From contig JASAON010001478.1 of assembly GCA_030849065.1 (NCBI GenBank), positions 844 to 37,897 of the forward strand: a stretch of 37,054 nucleotides of DNA. The letters are read 5' to 3'. Positions 8,897 through 19,581 of the stretch are shown here, in pieces. Under the pieces are notes generated by a model. It ran no database searches and was not told where the DNA came from. It saw only the letters and a program-made list of their open reading frames with translations. Positions within the stretch are counted from its first letter, which is position 1, and every line of letters begins with the position of its first letter. Source of the DNA: Jaenimonas drosophilae (lineage: Eukaryota > Euglenozoa > Kinetoplastea > Trypanosomatida > Trypanosomatidae). The position numbers and the translations under genes were made by a program.

Positions 8897-11800
8897 ATGC
8901 TGTGGCCCACGGAGCCCAGGCGAACGGGGTCGCACTTCACCTCTTTGCGGCATCTATGCGAGGTCCTCGGCGCGAGCATCCGCATTGACCGGCTTCTTAT
9001 CGCCAACAATGGCCTCGCCGCAGTGAAGGGCATCGACTCTATCCGATCGTGGCTCTACGACCACATTGGGGATATGGAGGCCATTCAAATGGTAGTGATG
9101 GCCACCCCAGAGGATCTCAAGGCAAACGCCGAGTTCATTGCTATGGCCAACCAACACGTGGTTGTTCCTGGAGGCCCCAGTAGCAGCAACTACGCCAACG
9201 TCGAGCTCATCCTTCACACCGCCCTGCAGAATACCTGTGATGCCATCTACCCAGGATGGGGCCACGCCAGTGAGAACCCAGCCCTCCCGCATGAATGCGA
9301 CCGCTCTCGGCGTGTGATCTTTCTTGGACCCTCCTCAGAATCCATGTTTACTCTGGGTGATAAGATTGCCAGCACCATCGTGGCTCAGTCAAATGGGGTG
9401 CCAACCGTGCCGTGGAGCGGAGATCATCTCCGTCTGCCTCCAGCAAAGATGGAAGTGGATACTCCAATGTATAATCTGGCCTTTGTGACCACCGCTGAAG
9501 CCTGTTTGGAGGTATGCCAACGCATTGGCTTCCCTGTAATGATCAAGGCTTCTGAGGGAGGGGGCGGAAAGGGCATTCGCTGTTGCACCGCCATGGAGGA
9601 TGTGAAGGACCTGTTTTCTGCGGTGAAGGAGGAAGTCCAAGGATGCCACATCTTTGTCATGAAGATGCTCCAGAACGTGCGCCATTTGGAGGTACAGCTA
9701 CTTGCCGATAGCTACGGCAACTGCATTGCAGTACGCACACGGGATTGTTCGGTACAGCGCCGTCACCAAAAGATTATTGAGGAAGGACCGGTTGTGGGGG
9801 TCAGCCCGCACATCATTGACGCCATGGAAGCTGCGGCGATTCAACTGGCAACTGCGACTGGCTATCGTGGGCTGGGTACAGTGGAGTTCATGTACGACCG
9901 TGACACACATCAGTTCTTCTTCCTTGAATTGAATCCACGAATTCAGGTGGAGCACCCAGTCTCGGAGATGATCACCGGGGTGAACCTACCCGCTGCATTG
10001 CTCTGCGTGGGCATGGGCATTCGCCTTGATCGTATCCCTGAGGTGCGTGCGTACTTTGGTGAAGACCCCTACGGCACCTCCGTCATCAACTTCCGCACCG
10101 CAACGGCTCTGCGGCCCAAGTGCCACACCATTGCTGTTCGTGTGACAGCGGAGGATACTGACGCCGGCTTCAGCCCAACCTCTGGAACCGTGGAGGAGAT
10201 TGCGTTTAAGAACAGCAAGGAGTGCTGGGGCTACTTTTCCATTGGCTCAGGCGGGGAGATTCATCAGTATGCCGATTCACAGTTTGGCCACATCTTTTCG
10301 TCGGGGGCAACCCGAGAAGAAGCACGACGAGGGATGGTGATGGCACTGCGTAGCTTGGTTATCCGCGGAGAGATACGCAACTCCTCTTCCTATGTGCTGG
10401 AACTTCTGGAGACGCCGGAGTTCCGCACCTCTTCCATCAACACCGCATGGCTTGACGGCCTCATTGCCCAGCGCCGTGCCGGTGCCTCGGTACAGCCCTC
10501 CCTCCACGTGGCGCTCATCGCCGCCAGCATCTTTCGCAGCGAACAAACATGGGTTGATCTCATCCAGCGCTACGGCTCCTTCCTCGAAGCGGGCCACATC
10601 CCATCGACGGACTACCTCAACGGCGGTTGTTTGGAGTCGTACATTCACCGATCGGAAAAATTCACAATACACGCGGGCAAGATGAGCCCTACAGATTACG
10701 CCGTCACGCTCAACGGGAGTACCGTCTTGGTACCCTTCCGCATGCTCAAGTCAGGTGCGTTGCAGCTCACGGTTGGGGCCAAGACGGTGGTTGCCTACGT
10801 GGAGAAGGACCCCAACAGCCTGCGCATCACTGTGGCTGGCAAGGTTATTAACCTGACGGGTGACCGCGACCCCACGCAGCTCTTTGCCAGCGTTCCTGGA
10901 CGGTTGGTACGCTTTGTGGTGGATCAAGGAGATCATCTTCTTGAGAGCGATATCTACGCAGAGGTGGAGGTGATGAAGATGATCCTTCCACTTCGAGCGA
11001 CCGCCACTGGACGCATGCAGCATAGAGCGGTTCCTGGAAGCACCATCGCCGTGGGTACACTCCTGGCGGAGATCCTTCCAGATGATCCGACCAAGCTGGC
11101 AAGGCCAACTGAGCACACGTTGCCTTGGCCTCGCGAAGTTCTAAGTGACCGTGTCTTTGTTCGTCTGGATGGAGTACACCGCGCTGTGCGGGCTGCCGAC
11201 GGCTTGTGGAACCTCCTTCAGGGCTATCACGGGGCGGAGGTCCCTTTCGATGCCCGACTCACCGCCATTTTTGAGGATTTTTCGTCCCTCTTCCTGTCCT
11301 CGGTGGCCCTGAAGGATCTGCGTTTGCCATTTCTATCGCAGGACCGCCTCACCGACCCTGCCTTCCAATCACCAACGGGGAAGCAGCTGGCAATTTTGGA
11401 TGCCATCATCACCAACTACGTGGAGGTGGAGCGACACTTTGATAACCGTACTCGTCAAGAGGCGATGGAGCAGCTTCGAGAGCGGTGTGAGAGCAGCGCG
11501 GAGGTTTTTCAGTTTGATTATGCCCATCACCAGGAATGCCACCACGACGTCATCAAGGGGATCTTAAGCTATGTGGAGAGCAACAACGTCCTCCTCAAAT
11601 CCATGAAGCAAACACTCAGCAAACTGGTGCAGCTTCGCTCGTACACCTACGGACCCCTTCTTCTTCAAGCGCGATACCTCATTCGGCAGTGTGCACTTCC
11701 CTCTCTGACGGAACGCAAGGCAATGCTAGTGCAGGAGCTGGAGTCTGGCTCTCTGACAGATCTCCTACAAGGAGACTATAGCTACGACCTTCTTGGCTCC

Positions 11801-14800
11801 ATCATGTTTGACCGCCAGGCGGCCCATCTCACTCAGGTGTGCCTGGAGCTGTTTTTGCGTCGCGAGCACTCCGATGAGCAGTGTGTGGTAGGTCTTGATA
11901 TCTTTCGCAGTGGGGGGAACTGGTTCGCCACGTACGCCGTTGAGGTAACAGGTGAAGAGGGCCAATTGATGTTGCACAGTCCAGGCCAACCAGCCGTGGA
12001 GCCCCAACGAAGCGCCGGTGATGAAAGAGTGACGGGTGGACTGGCCATGGTCTTTGCAGAGGCATCTCTGATGTTTGTGGGCATCGTACCAGCTCTCGAA
12101 AAGGTCCTTCAGCATCGATCGAAGCTTTCCTACACCGCAACCATCTTCTTTTCTGTATCACGCAAATTGACGCAGGAGATGACCTCATTGGTGTGCCACG
12201 ATGTCCTCACCACCTCCGCCGATGCACTGCGCTTCTACCCCCACCTTCAAACCATCTTCTTTGTCGTGCATGGGATGCCCAAAGGCCCCCACATGTTTAC
12301 CTTCCACCGCAACCCCGCAACGAACACCCTGGAGGAGGCCACCCTCCTTCGTAACGTCTTCCCCCAGTCCACACGACGCCTCGAGCTTGACCGCCTCTCC
12401 AACTTCCATGTTTCCATGTACCCAACCCCCTTCCGTGATGTACATCTATTCCGTGCGGTCCCTCGCCGGTCAAACCCCACTGCGGAGGAGCATCGCATGT
12501 TTGCACGTGTTGCGGTAACCCCACGCGATATGGGCATGAAGCCGTGGTCCAAGGGAACGGAGGTGGATGCTGGTCACATGCTGGCCAAGTGCCTCTCCGC
12601 GCTCGAGGTAGCTCACGATGACCCCAGCGTGGTCTACCCAGCGAGCAACCACGTCTTCGTCAAACTCATTGAACTCACGTTTGATGTAGGCAAGCTGCAA
12701 GATGTTGTGGCTGCGGCTGCGAGTAGCTATCAGAAACAACTCATGTACCTTGGGGTAACGGAGGTGGAGCTTGCTTTCCAGGTTCTCATTGCTGGTGGTC
12801 TTCTTCCCATGCGTGTGATCGTCACGAGCCCCTCTGGCTATGGTGTCTATGTACATGTGTACTATGAACAGACCAACATGGGTGTTACCACACTGCATCG
12901 AGCTGACACCGCTCACGATGTCGTGGTGGGCCCCATTCCAAGTGAACAGGGCCTACTAGTGGACGTAAACCCGACCAGTCCCAGCAGCCCGAGCCCCAGC
13001 CAGGCATCCTCCGGGCTACCTACCCGGACATCACCCTCGGTGGAGAAGCTCATTGCACTACGTCATCTACTCCCCACCTGTGAATCGGAGTATGCCGTGC
13101 AGAACTTCAACCTCGTCATGCCTGAGGGAAAGGGCCAAACTACCCCAAAGGTCCTTGGCCCCTACCCGGAGCTCAGCTCCCAGAGTGTTCGGCGACTCCG
13201 TGCGAGGGCGGCGCAGACAACCTACTGCCATGACTGGCCCATTCTTTTGTCACTCCTCGTACGAAAGGAATGGAGGTCTCTGGCGCAGCGGGCAGATGAT
13301 GGTACGACGATCCCTATTCCAGCCGTTCCTCTCGTTACGACTCAGCTCTTCCTTGGTGAAGATGGTCAGAGCCTCAGCAGTACTTCACCATCTTCCCCAT
13401 GCGGCGTGGTCGTGTGGCGCGTGGACTACCAACCAGCAAAGTACTACCAACCTGAACACCGACATGATTCCGATGAAGCTTGCCATTCTCGAAGCTTCAT
13501 CCTCGTGGCCAACGACATCACCCACCAAGCGGGCTCCTTCGCGGTGGAAGAGGATCGCCTTTTCCATGCTGCGGGTGTCCGTGCGCGCCAGGAGGGCATC
13601 CCTTTCGTCTTCATTAGCGCCAACAGCGGTGCACGTCTTGGTCTGTGCAGAGAGGTACAACAGCGGTTTCGGGCGGCCTTCACATCTTCCGGCGAGTTGG
13701 ACTACCTGTACCTCACTGCCGAGGACTACGTGGCGTTGACCTCGCCAGATGGTGAGGCGGTGGAGTTGAAAGCGGAGGAGCGCAGAATGGATGATGGCGA
13801 GGTGCGCTATCTCCTGAAGGGCATTGTGGGAAAGCGAGGTGTGCCGTTGGGAGTGGAGAACCTCCAGGGCTCTGGTCTTGTGGCCGGAACTATGTCTGCC
13901 AACTATGCGGCGATCCCCACCATCAGTCTGGTCTCTGGGCGGAGTGTCGGCATCGGCGCGTACCTCAATCGTCTTGGGCGGCGCATCATTCAGTCCAACG
14001 ATGCACCACTTCTGCTCACTGGGGCCAAAGCCCTCAACCGACTGCTGGGGAAGGAGGTCTACCTCAACAATGGACAGCTTGGGGGAAAGCAGGTGATGGT
14101 GGCTAACGGGGTAACACACTGGTCCGCGCGTACCGACTACGGTGCGGCAAAGACGCTGTTGTTGTGGCTGGACTACGTCCCAGCCTCCATGGATACCCAG
14201 CAGATTCCTCGTCGGCTGCTTCATTGGCCAGTAATGGATCCCATTGACCGCGAGGTGAGCTTCTGCCCGGAGCCAGGTCAGGCCTACGATCCACGCTGGC
14301 TTATCACCGGCGGAGGCCTCGAGTCTTCCGGCATGTTCGATCGAGGCTCGTGGATGGAGGCGATGGAGGGCTGGGCCAAGTCCGTCGTGACGGGCCGAGC
14401 CACCCTTGGCGGCATTCCATGTGGTGTCATTGTGGTGGAGACGCGACAGTCCAAGAAGTTTGCCCCCGCCGACCCAGCCGACCCGACGAGTGCCTGCAGC
14501 TTCGTGGATCAGGCTGGTCAGGTGTGGTTCCCTGATTCGGCACGCAAGACCGCCGATGCGCTGGATGACTTTCACCACGAGCGGCTTCCCTGCTTCATCT
14601 TGGCCAACTGGAGAGGCTTCTCTGGTGGCATGCGTGATATGTTCGATGAGGTGCTGAAGTTTGGTGCCTCCATCGTAGACAACCTTCGCATCTATTCCGC
14701 TCCCCTATTCATTCACGTCGTTCCCCACGGTGAGCTACGTGGCGGGGCATGGGTGGTGGTGGACCCCTCCGTCAACCACCACGGCGCGGCGGAGATGTCA

Positions 14801-15547
14801 TGCGATCCGACGGCACGAGGAGGGGTGTTGGAACCTGCCGGGACGGTGGAGGTGCGCTTCCGCGAGAAGGACATTGAGATGCTCATTCGGCGTCAGGGTG
14901 AGTGGCCACCGGAAGGGAATGGGGTCACTGGTGGAACATCCAATGACGAGCGAAAGGCATTGCAGGCGCGATACCGGGACGTTGCTCTCCGTTTTGCTGA
15001 TTTGCATGATACCGCCCTTCGAATGCAAGCCGTTGGCGTTGTGCAGGATGTTATTCCATGGCACGAAAGTCGGCGGCGCTTTTACCACAAACTTCAACGC
15101 AAGCTGACGGAATTGTCTGTGGCAGAGGAGCTGGTGGCTGCTGGATCGGCATCCGGTGTAGGGGAAGCCGTCGCTTCGATACAGAAGGCGTACGTACGCG
15201 CGCATCCACGCGGTCCCTCGTGGGGTATGGCCGACGAATTCCAGCTCAGTTGGCTTCAGCAGCATCGTGTCAACTTGATGGCCCGACGAGAGACCCCCCA
15301 GACAAATTTGGTGGATCAGCTTCGACAGGTTGATCCAGAAAGTCGCAATGAGCTCCTCATGAGCCTTCTGGATGACCCGGAGTGGGCCGCCGCAGCGCGT
15401 TGCGCACTACATCGAAAGTCCGAAGAGACCACAAACCATATTGCATCAGAAAACCTCGCACAGGATGAGACTGAGACTGATGAGGAGGTGGAGGAGGAGA
15501 CGGAGGAAGAGCTGGAGGAAGAAAACGATAGTGATTCTACAGGTTAG
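8897..15547 (+). CDS. ACC: Multidomain acetyl-CoA carboxylase
   Basis: A 2216-residue single-chain eukaryotic ACC. It makes malonyl-CoA from acetyl-CoA, bicarbonate and ATP, the committed step of fatty acid synthesis and elongation. The biotin carboxylase domain (about 30-520) has the ATP-grasp glycine loop KASEGGGGKG at 217-226 and the catalytic ELNPRIQVEHP at 344-354. The biotinyl domain carries EVMKM with biotinylated K694; Val replaces the first Ala of the usual AMKM-type motif. A long central region follows, with a Ser/Pro-rich linker near 1355-1375. The carboxyltransferase half (about 1480-2130) has SANSGARLGL at 1574-1583, VENLQGSG, then NWRGFSGGMRDMF. The last 27 residues are strongly acidic. 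All key motifs look intact. The ATG is the first in a 174-base AUG-free leader. No mitochondrial or ER signal is seen, so it is probably cytosolic. The length is close to that of other trypanosomatid ACCs as I recall them. Confidence 0.97.
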   Translation: MLWPTEPRRTGSHFTSLRHLCEVLGASIRIDRLLIANNGLAAVKGIDSIRSWLYDHIGDMEAIQMVVMATPEDLKANAEFIAMANQHVVVPGGPSSSNYANVELILHTALQNTCDAIYPGWGHASENPALPHECDRSRRVIFLGPSSESMFTLGDKIASTIVAQSNGVPTVPWSGDHLRLPPAKMEVDTPMYNLAFVTTAEACLEVCQRIGFPVMIKASEGGGGKGIRCCTAMEDVKDLFSAVKEEVQGCHIFVMKMLQNVRHLEVQLLADSYGNCIAVRTRDCSVQRRHQKIIEEGPVVGVSPHIIDAMEAAAIQLATATGYRGLGTVEFMYDRDTHQFFFLELNPRIQVEHPVSEMITGVNLPAALLCVGMGIRLDRIPEVRAYFGEDPYGTSVINFRTATALRPKCHTIAVRVTAEDTDAGFSPTSGTVEEIAFKNSKECWGYFSIGSGGEIHQYADSQFGHIFSSGATREEARRGMVMALRSLVIRGEIRNSSSYVLELLETPEFRTSSINTAWLDGLIAQRRAGASVQPSLHVALIAASIFRSEQTWVDLIQRYGSFLEAGHIPSTDYLNGGCLESYIHRSEKFTIHAGKMSPTDYAVTLNGSTVLVPFRMLKSGALQLTVGAKTVVAYVEKDPNSLRITVAGKVINLTGDRDPTQLFASVPGRLVRFVVDQGDHLLESDIYAEVEVMKMILPLRATATGRMQHRAVPGSTIAVGTLLAEILPDDPTKLARPTEHTLPWPREVLSDRVFVRLDGVHRAVRAADGLWNLLQGYHGAEVPFDARLTAIFEDFSSLFLSSVALKDLRLPFLSQDRLTDPAFQSPTGKQLAILDAIITNYVEVERHFDNRTRQEAMEQLRERCESSAEVFQFDYAHHQECHHDVIKGILSYVESNNVLLKSMKQTLSKLVQLRSYTYGPLLLQARYLIRQCALPSLTERKAMLVQELESGSLTDLLQGDYSYDLLGSIMFDRQAAHLTQVCLELFLRREHSDEQCVVGLDIFRSGGNWFATYAVEVTGEEGQLMLHSPGQPAVEPQRSAGDERVTGGLAMVFAEASLMFVGIVPALEKVLQHRSKLSYTATIFFSVSRKLTQEMTSLVCHDVLTTSADALRFYPHLQTIFFVVHGMPKGPHMFTFHRNPATNTLEEATLLRNVFPQSTRRLELDRLSNFHVSMYPTPFRDVHLFRAVPRRSNPTAEEHRMFARVAVTPRDMGMKPWSKGTEVDAGHMLAKCLSALEVAHDDPSVVYPASNHVFVKLIELTFDVGKLQDVVAAAASSYQKQLMYLGVTEVELAFQVLIAGGLLPMRVIVTSPSGYGVYVHVYYEQTNMGVTTLHRADTAHDVVVGPIPSEQGLLVDVNPTSPSSPSPSQASSGLPTRTSPSVEKLIALRHLLPTCESEYAVQNFNLVMPEGKGQTTPKVLGPYPELSSQSVRRLRARAAQTTYCHDWPILLSLLVRKEWRSLAQRADDGTTIPIPAVPLVTTQLFLGEDGQSLSSTSPSSPCGVVVWRVDYQPAKYYQPEHRHDSDEACHSRSFILVANDITHQAGSFAVEEDRLFHAAGVRARQEGIPFVFISANSGARLGLCREVQQRFRAAFTSSGELDYLYLTAEDYVALTSPDGEAVELKAEERRMDDGEVRYLLKGIVGKRGVPLGVENLQGSGLVAGTMSANYAAIPTISLVSGRSVGIGAYLNRLGRRIIQSNDAPLLLTGAKALNRLLGKEVYLNNGQLGGKQVMVANGVTHWSARTDYGAAKTLLLWLDYVPASMDTQQIPRRLLHWPVMDPIDREVSFCPEPGQAYDPRWLITGGGLESSGMFDRGSWMEAMEGWAKSVVTGRATLGGIPCGVIVVETRQSKKFAPADPADPTSACSFVDQAGQVWFPDSARKTADALDDFHHERLPCFILANWRGFSGGMRDMFDEVLKFGASIVDNLRIYSAPLFIHVVPHGELRGGAWVVVDPSVNHHGAAEMSCDPTARGGVLEPAGTVEVRFREKDIEMLIRRQGEWPPEGNGVTGGTSNDERKALQARYRDVALRFADLHDTALRMQAVGVVQDVIPWHESRRRFYHKLQRKLTELSVAEELVAAGSASGVGEAVASIQKAYVRAHPRGPSWGMADEFQLSWLQQHRVNLMARRETPQTNLVDQLRQVDPESRNELLMSLLDDPEWAAAARCALHRKSEETTNHIASENLAQDETETDEEVEEETEEELEEENDSDSTG

Positions 15548-15721
15548 CTCTGTATTCACGTACACTATTCAGGGTTCTGCCAAAGAGTCCTTTTTTTTTT
15601 ACTGTTTGATTGTTATTAGGTTTGTCTTGCTGTTCATCGGTGTATATCTTGTGAGTTCCTCTTCCATGACTACTACCAGTTCTTCTTAATGAATATGCAA
15701 ACGATGCTCGTTTCTGCTTTG

Positions 15722-15740
15722 ACACACACACACACACACA
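15722..15740. repeat. (AC)n microsatellite
   Basis: 19 bases of perfect AC alternation in the ACC 3' UTR region. Confidence 0.9.
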
Positions 15741-15847
15741 TACATGCACATACAACTTTCATCTTTTCCTTCTTCACTTGTGACATCTTGTCCCTCTCAC
15801 AGTTCATAGTGTAGATACTCTCCACCATTGTAAGGTTATTGGGTCAT

Positions 15848-15931
15848 CGCGTTTCCCCTCGCTGTTGTCCTCTTCCTCTCTACGTCGCCATCGCTGTTTT
15901 TTTTTTCACAATTTTGCTCTGCACGTGTTAG
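15848..15931 (+). promoter_or_regulatory. Trans-splice acceptor for the NEK kinase
   Basis: A long C/T tract with ten consecutive T (about 15897-15906) is followed by AG at 15930-15931. The 259-base leader contains no ATG until 16190, which supports that start. Confidence 0.6.
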
Positions 15932-16189
15932 TTGTGTTTGAGGTGTTGTGACTGACCCCATCGTGAGCTCCGCTTTCTCGTTAGAGTTACAGATTGCACC
16001 AGCCGTCAGCGCATCCCCCTAGCACACTTGCCGCCTAGGTTTTACACGGTCCATCTACTGGTGTAGGAGTAGAGCCCACCCAAGTAGATTCCCCTCCACA
16101 AACGCTCTAATCAAGGTGACGCTTATACACGTCAACCAGAACCACATCACCTTCTGTCGAGTTAGGCACTACCAAAGGAAAGCTTAACC

Positions 16190-17509
16190 ATGGCTGATAA
16201 CGGGGATAAGAAGAAGAATCCGGCCAAGAGCCTCCCTCAGCCACCGGCTGAGGCTGACAGCAAGGCTGACCCACTTGAGGGCATCCTCGGCACTGGCCCT
16301 GAGTGTAAGTATCAAAAGAAGAAGCTGCTCGGCCAGGGAAGCTTCGGAAGTGCCTGGCGCGTGGAGGAGACGGCCACAGGACGAATCTTAGCGGCGAAGG
16401 TGATGGCGCTCAATAACATGACGGCAAAAGACCGTGGCTTCGTCACCAACGAGGTTAAGTGCCTCTCCCGCTGCAACAACCCGCACATTGTCCGCTGTGA
16501 GAGTTCTGTGGAGAAGGATGGCATGCTGTTGATTGTAATGGAGTACGCTGATGGCGGTGATCTCTACAAGCAGATCAAGGCTCGCCAGCAGAGCATGCGA
16601 TACTTTCGCGAGCACGAGGTCATCTTCATCTTCTTGCAGCTCTGTCTCGCCCTTGATCATATTCACAGCAACAAGATGATGCACCGTGATCTCAAGACTG
16701 CCAACATCCTCCTCACCACCACTGGTTTGGTGAAGCTCGGTGACTTCGGCTTCTCCCGGCAATACGAGGACTCCCTCTCCAACCCAGTGGGCTCCACCTT
16801 TTGTGGCACACCCTACTACCTCAGCCCGGAGTTGTGGCACCGTCAGCCCTACAGCAAGAAGAGTGAGATGTGGGCCCTGGGTGTGGTGCTCTACGAGGTG
16901 ATGGCCCTCAAGCGCCCATTTGGTGGCCGCAACATGGATGAGCTCATCAGCAACATTTGCCACGCACGACGACCCCCGCTTCCCGCAACCTTCTCCGAGG
17001 AGCTTCGCACGGTATGCGATCAGCTCCTCTCCGTCGATCCGAATCAGCGTCCTTCCCTTCGTCGTCTCTTCAGTGAGACATTTATTCGTGCGAATTTACA
17101 GACGCTGATGCGGAGTGTGGAGCGTCACAATCGCATCCCGACCGATGTACGCGAGAAGATCTCCGAGTGTGTGACGGGCTGCCTCAACTGCGATTTGCAG
17201 GACTACGATGCACCAAAGGTGGTGCCTCGCGTTGGCATTGTCAAGCGCCACACCGCCGGTGGTGGATGGCAGGACTGCGAGCTCAGTCTAGATGCAAAGG
17301 CCATCACCATGAAGCAGGTGGCGACGGGTAACATTGAAACAGTTGAGCTATCCACGCTGACCTCTGTATGCCCCATTGATGAACCTATAGCAGGAGAGAA
17401 GTATGTGTTTGCTATGAAGAACATGACGGGCAAGGCCTTTTGGTTCAAGGGACAGGATGCAGATTCGTACGAGGCATGGCTAACGGCCTTGCAGAACGCT
17501 GCTCCGTAG
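16190..17509 (+). CDS. NEK-family protein kinase with C-terminal PH domain
   Basis: A 439-residue Ser/Thr kinase of the NIMA-related group. The catalytic domain (about 42-305) is complete: glycine loop G48-x-G50-x-x-G53, ATP lysine K70, HRD at 165-167 within HRDLKTAN, DFG at 185-187, and the T-loop ending in GTPYYLSPE. Residues 344-437 form a pleckstrin-homology domain, beginning VGIVKRH and ending in the typical W-containing helix SYEAWLTALQNA. The NEK plus C-terminal PH combination is common in kinetoplastids and suggests recruitment to membrane phosphoinositides or to basal body/flagellar structures; the exact location is not visible here. The first 40 residues are Lys/Pro-rich and probably disordered. 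Codon use is biased to G/C at third positions, hinting at good expression. Confidence 0.95.
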   Translation: MADNGDKKKNPAKSLPQPPAEADSKADPLEGILGTGPECKYQKKKLLGQGSFGSAWRVEETATGRILAAKVMALNNMTAKDRGFVTNEVKCLSRCNNPHIVRCESSVEKDGMLLIVMEYADGGDLYKQIKARQQSMRYFREHEVIFIFLQLCLALDHIHSNKMMHRDLKTANILLTTTGLVKLGDFGFSRQYEDSLSNPVGSTFCGTPYYLSPELWHRQPYSKKSEMWALGVVLYEVMALKRPFGGRNMDELISNICHARRPPLPATFSEELRTVCDQLLSVDPNQRPSLRRLFSETFIRANLQTLMRSVERHNRIPTDVREKISECVTGCLNCDLQDYDAPKVVPRVGIVKRHTAGGGWQDCELSLDAKAITMKQVATGNIETVELSTLTSVCPIDEPIAGEKYVFAMKNMTGKAFWFKGQDADSYEAWLTALQNAAP

Positions 17510-17758
17510 AAGCACAACAAAACGAAAAAGGTGAATGAAAAGTTTTTTTTTTTGTTACCCTCATTAGCGCCGCCTCCCCCCGACAAGCACCATAGATGAT
17601 GCATGGGGAGAGGTTCGTACGACGGCCCTTCTTCCCCCACCGGGCATCGTGTGCTGATGAAGCTCTTCCCTCCCCTCACACAATCTTGTTGTTGTTTCTG
17701 GGGGTGAGTGTCGGTGAAGGGGGGAGAAAGATGGAGTGGAGAGCGATGGAGAGGAGTG

Positions 17759-17772
17759 CATGCACGTGCATG
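17759..17772. other. 14-base perfect palindrome
   Basis: CATGCAC followed directly by GTGCATG, self-complementary with no loop. It lies in the NEK 3' UTR region; function unknown, and it could be chance. Confidence 0.45.
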
Positions 17773-19097
17773 TTGGGTGCTCTCCTCACAGCATAACCTC
17801 CACTGATTGCACGGACACCGGTGGTCAGATGAGGTGCCATCAGCACCTTTTTTTTCTTGTTTTGGTATCTTGAATGTAACGGGGGGCATAGGGGGGTGCT
17901 ATGGGAAGTGGCGCTGAAATCACGCAGTGCCCGCTCCCGTTTCGTCGTCCTGTGAGCTGTTTGCCAGCTTGGTGAGGCCATGTCCGATACATACACACAA
18001 GGGGAGCAGTTGAGTAGCTGCTGTGTGGGTGTGAAGTCGAGGCGAGCAAGGGAGAAGGATCCCCAGGCTGCTCTCAACCTTCATCAACCAAACGCAAAAA
18101 AAAAAGGCTCTCCAAAAACTGAGGAGATTCCTCGTGGTGAGATCTACTGCTGAGCACCTCACCTTACTCAATCAGGAAGAAAGAGAGGAAAACACAGTAA
18201 TTCTTAAGCCCCCTCCCCCCCTCACGCGGTCTGGCCCATCACAGCCATTGCCCTCCCACTACAACGTTCATCGCTGTTGTGCTACTACCGTCGCTTCTTT
18301 TGTAATTTTGCTGTTGTTTGGTAGGCTGGTTGGTTAGTTGTTATTGTTTTCTCCCTTTGTTCTGATCTCCTTCTTCCGTGTGATTTCTTGATCTCATTGG
18401 ATGGCTGTGTGATGCCGGATGACTCTCGAGCCGGTCCACCTCGATTCTTCTTCCTCAAACCTCTGGTTGGTCGCAACCACTTCATTTCACATCTATCGAA
18501 ATGCTGCACTTGTGCGTCTTGATGTAGTCCTGCACCTTTTTTTTTTTTTGCTAGGCTGGCGTTGGCCAACTAGAGGTGAGAGGTGAAGGCAATTGCCGGA
18601 AACGATGTGAGGGTTTGCGTGTGGAGAGGTGTGTGCGGTTTATTGTGGAGGAACATGAGGACTTCGGCAGGAGTTGTGCCCGCGGCGCTCATGTTGATGT
18701 TAGTGCTTTTCCTTGTTGGCTATCCTTCGTGATAGGTTTGATGATTTCATTCCACGTCCCCCTCCCCCTTCTCCTCCCCCTCAAACGACGATAGGCAATG
18801 TGTGCAAACTGAAACTGAAAAAAAATAGCGGCACGCTTTTGTTGTGCTTGATTTTTTGTTGTTGCCTGCAGGTTGATCAATATAGATGGAGCCGTGTGCA
18901 TGATTGAGGTGCGTGAAGAGGGGGTGGCGAGTGTGCCACACAAGTTTATTCACATCCCTTCTGCAAGGCATCGCCGCAGCTTTGTTAATGTTCCTTTTTT
19001 TTCTATCTTTTGTGTCTGTCGTCGTCCGAGTTGTTTCGTTTTGCTTGTTTATGCCACTCCGAGAAAAAAACCTTGTCCACGTACCTCCACCACAAAT

Positions 19098-19123
<26 letters not shown>
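19098..19123. repeat. (AC)13 microsatellite
   Basis: 26 bases of perfect AC alternation, the longest dinucleotide repeat in the window. Confidence 0.95.
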
Positions 19124-19129
<6 letters not shown>

Positions 19130-19547
19130 CTTTTCCCCCTCTCCGTGTCTTGGGGAGGGGGGTTCTATGATTGTTGTTGTGGAGTCTTGTTTGTTTCCGT
19201 AACGCTCCATGTGCACGCATGCCAAAACATCGTTACAGAGACCATCTTCGAAGGATAGCGGCAAGCAGAACATAAAGACGATAAACCCATCTGCCGCTAT
19301 CTCTCTCTCTCTCTCCTTTGTTCTTTAATTTTTGTTCTTCCTTCTTTCCTGTTGTTGTTGGTTGTTTCTGTATTGTTTTTTTTTTTTTTTTTGCGCGTGC
19401 GTGCGTGGGCTCATCCTCACTTTTCCTCCAAAGGGTGGGTGGTGTTGATCTCCTTCCATACCGAGTGAGGAGCGGAGGTCCTGGAGAGCTCCATGGTCGA
19501 GACTGGGAATGGGAGAGTACCACACAAAAAAAAAAGAAAAAAACCAA

Positions 19548-19581
19548 CGCGAGAGCGGAGTGATGTAACTCCGCTCTCGTG
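19548..19581 (+). other. Strong stem-loop in the long non-coding interval
   Basis: CGAGAGCGGAGT (19550-19561) pairs perfectly with ACTCCGCTCTCG (19568-19579) around the six-base loop GATGTA. A G-T wobble (19549/19580) and a C-G pair (19548/19581) extend the stem to 14 pairs. It is preceded by an A-rich stretch. It could be a structured RNA element of a UTR, part of a small ncRNA, or a cruciform; it is not explained by any gene. Confidence 0.7.

Larger units (their letters stand above)
15548..16189 (+). other. Spacer between ACC and the NEK kinase
   Basis: It contains a ten-T run near 15591-15600, an (AC)n microsatellite at 15722-15740 and a polypyrimidine tract at 15848-15908. The predicted acceptor AG is at 15930-15931. 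No supported coding region. Confidence 0.7.

Noticed and set aside
13385..14578. A 397-codon open frame on the minus strand
   Set aside because: It lies wholly inside the carboxyltransferase part of ACC, has no recognisable domain, and arises from the codon bias of the coding strand. All supported genes are on the + strand.
17203..17889. A 228-codon minus-strand frame overlapping the NEK 3' end
   Set aside because: It overlaps the PH domain coding region, runs into simple-sequence 3' UTR, and its product is low-complexity with no domain.
18537..18620. A trans-spliced small gene after the T run and AG at 18553-18554
   Set aside because: The first ATG downstream is followed at once by TGA and no later frame looks coding. 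It is kept only as an acceptor-like site within the long spacer.
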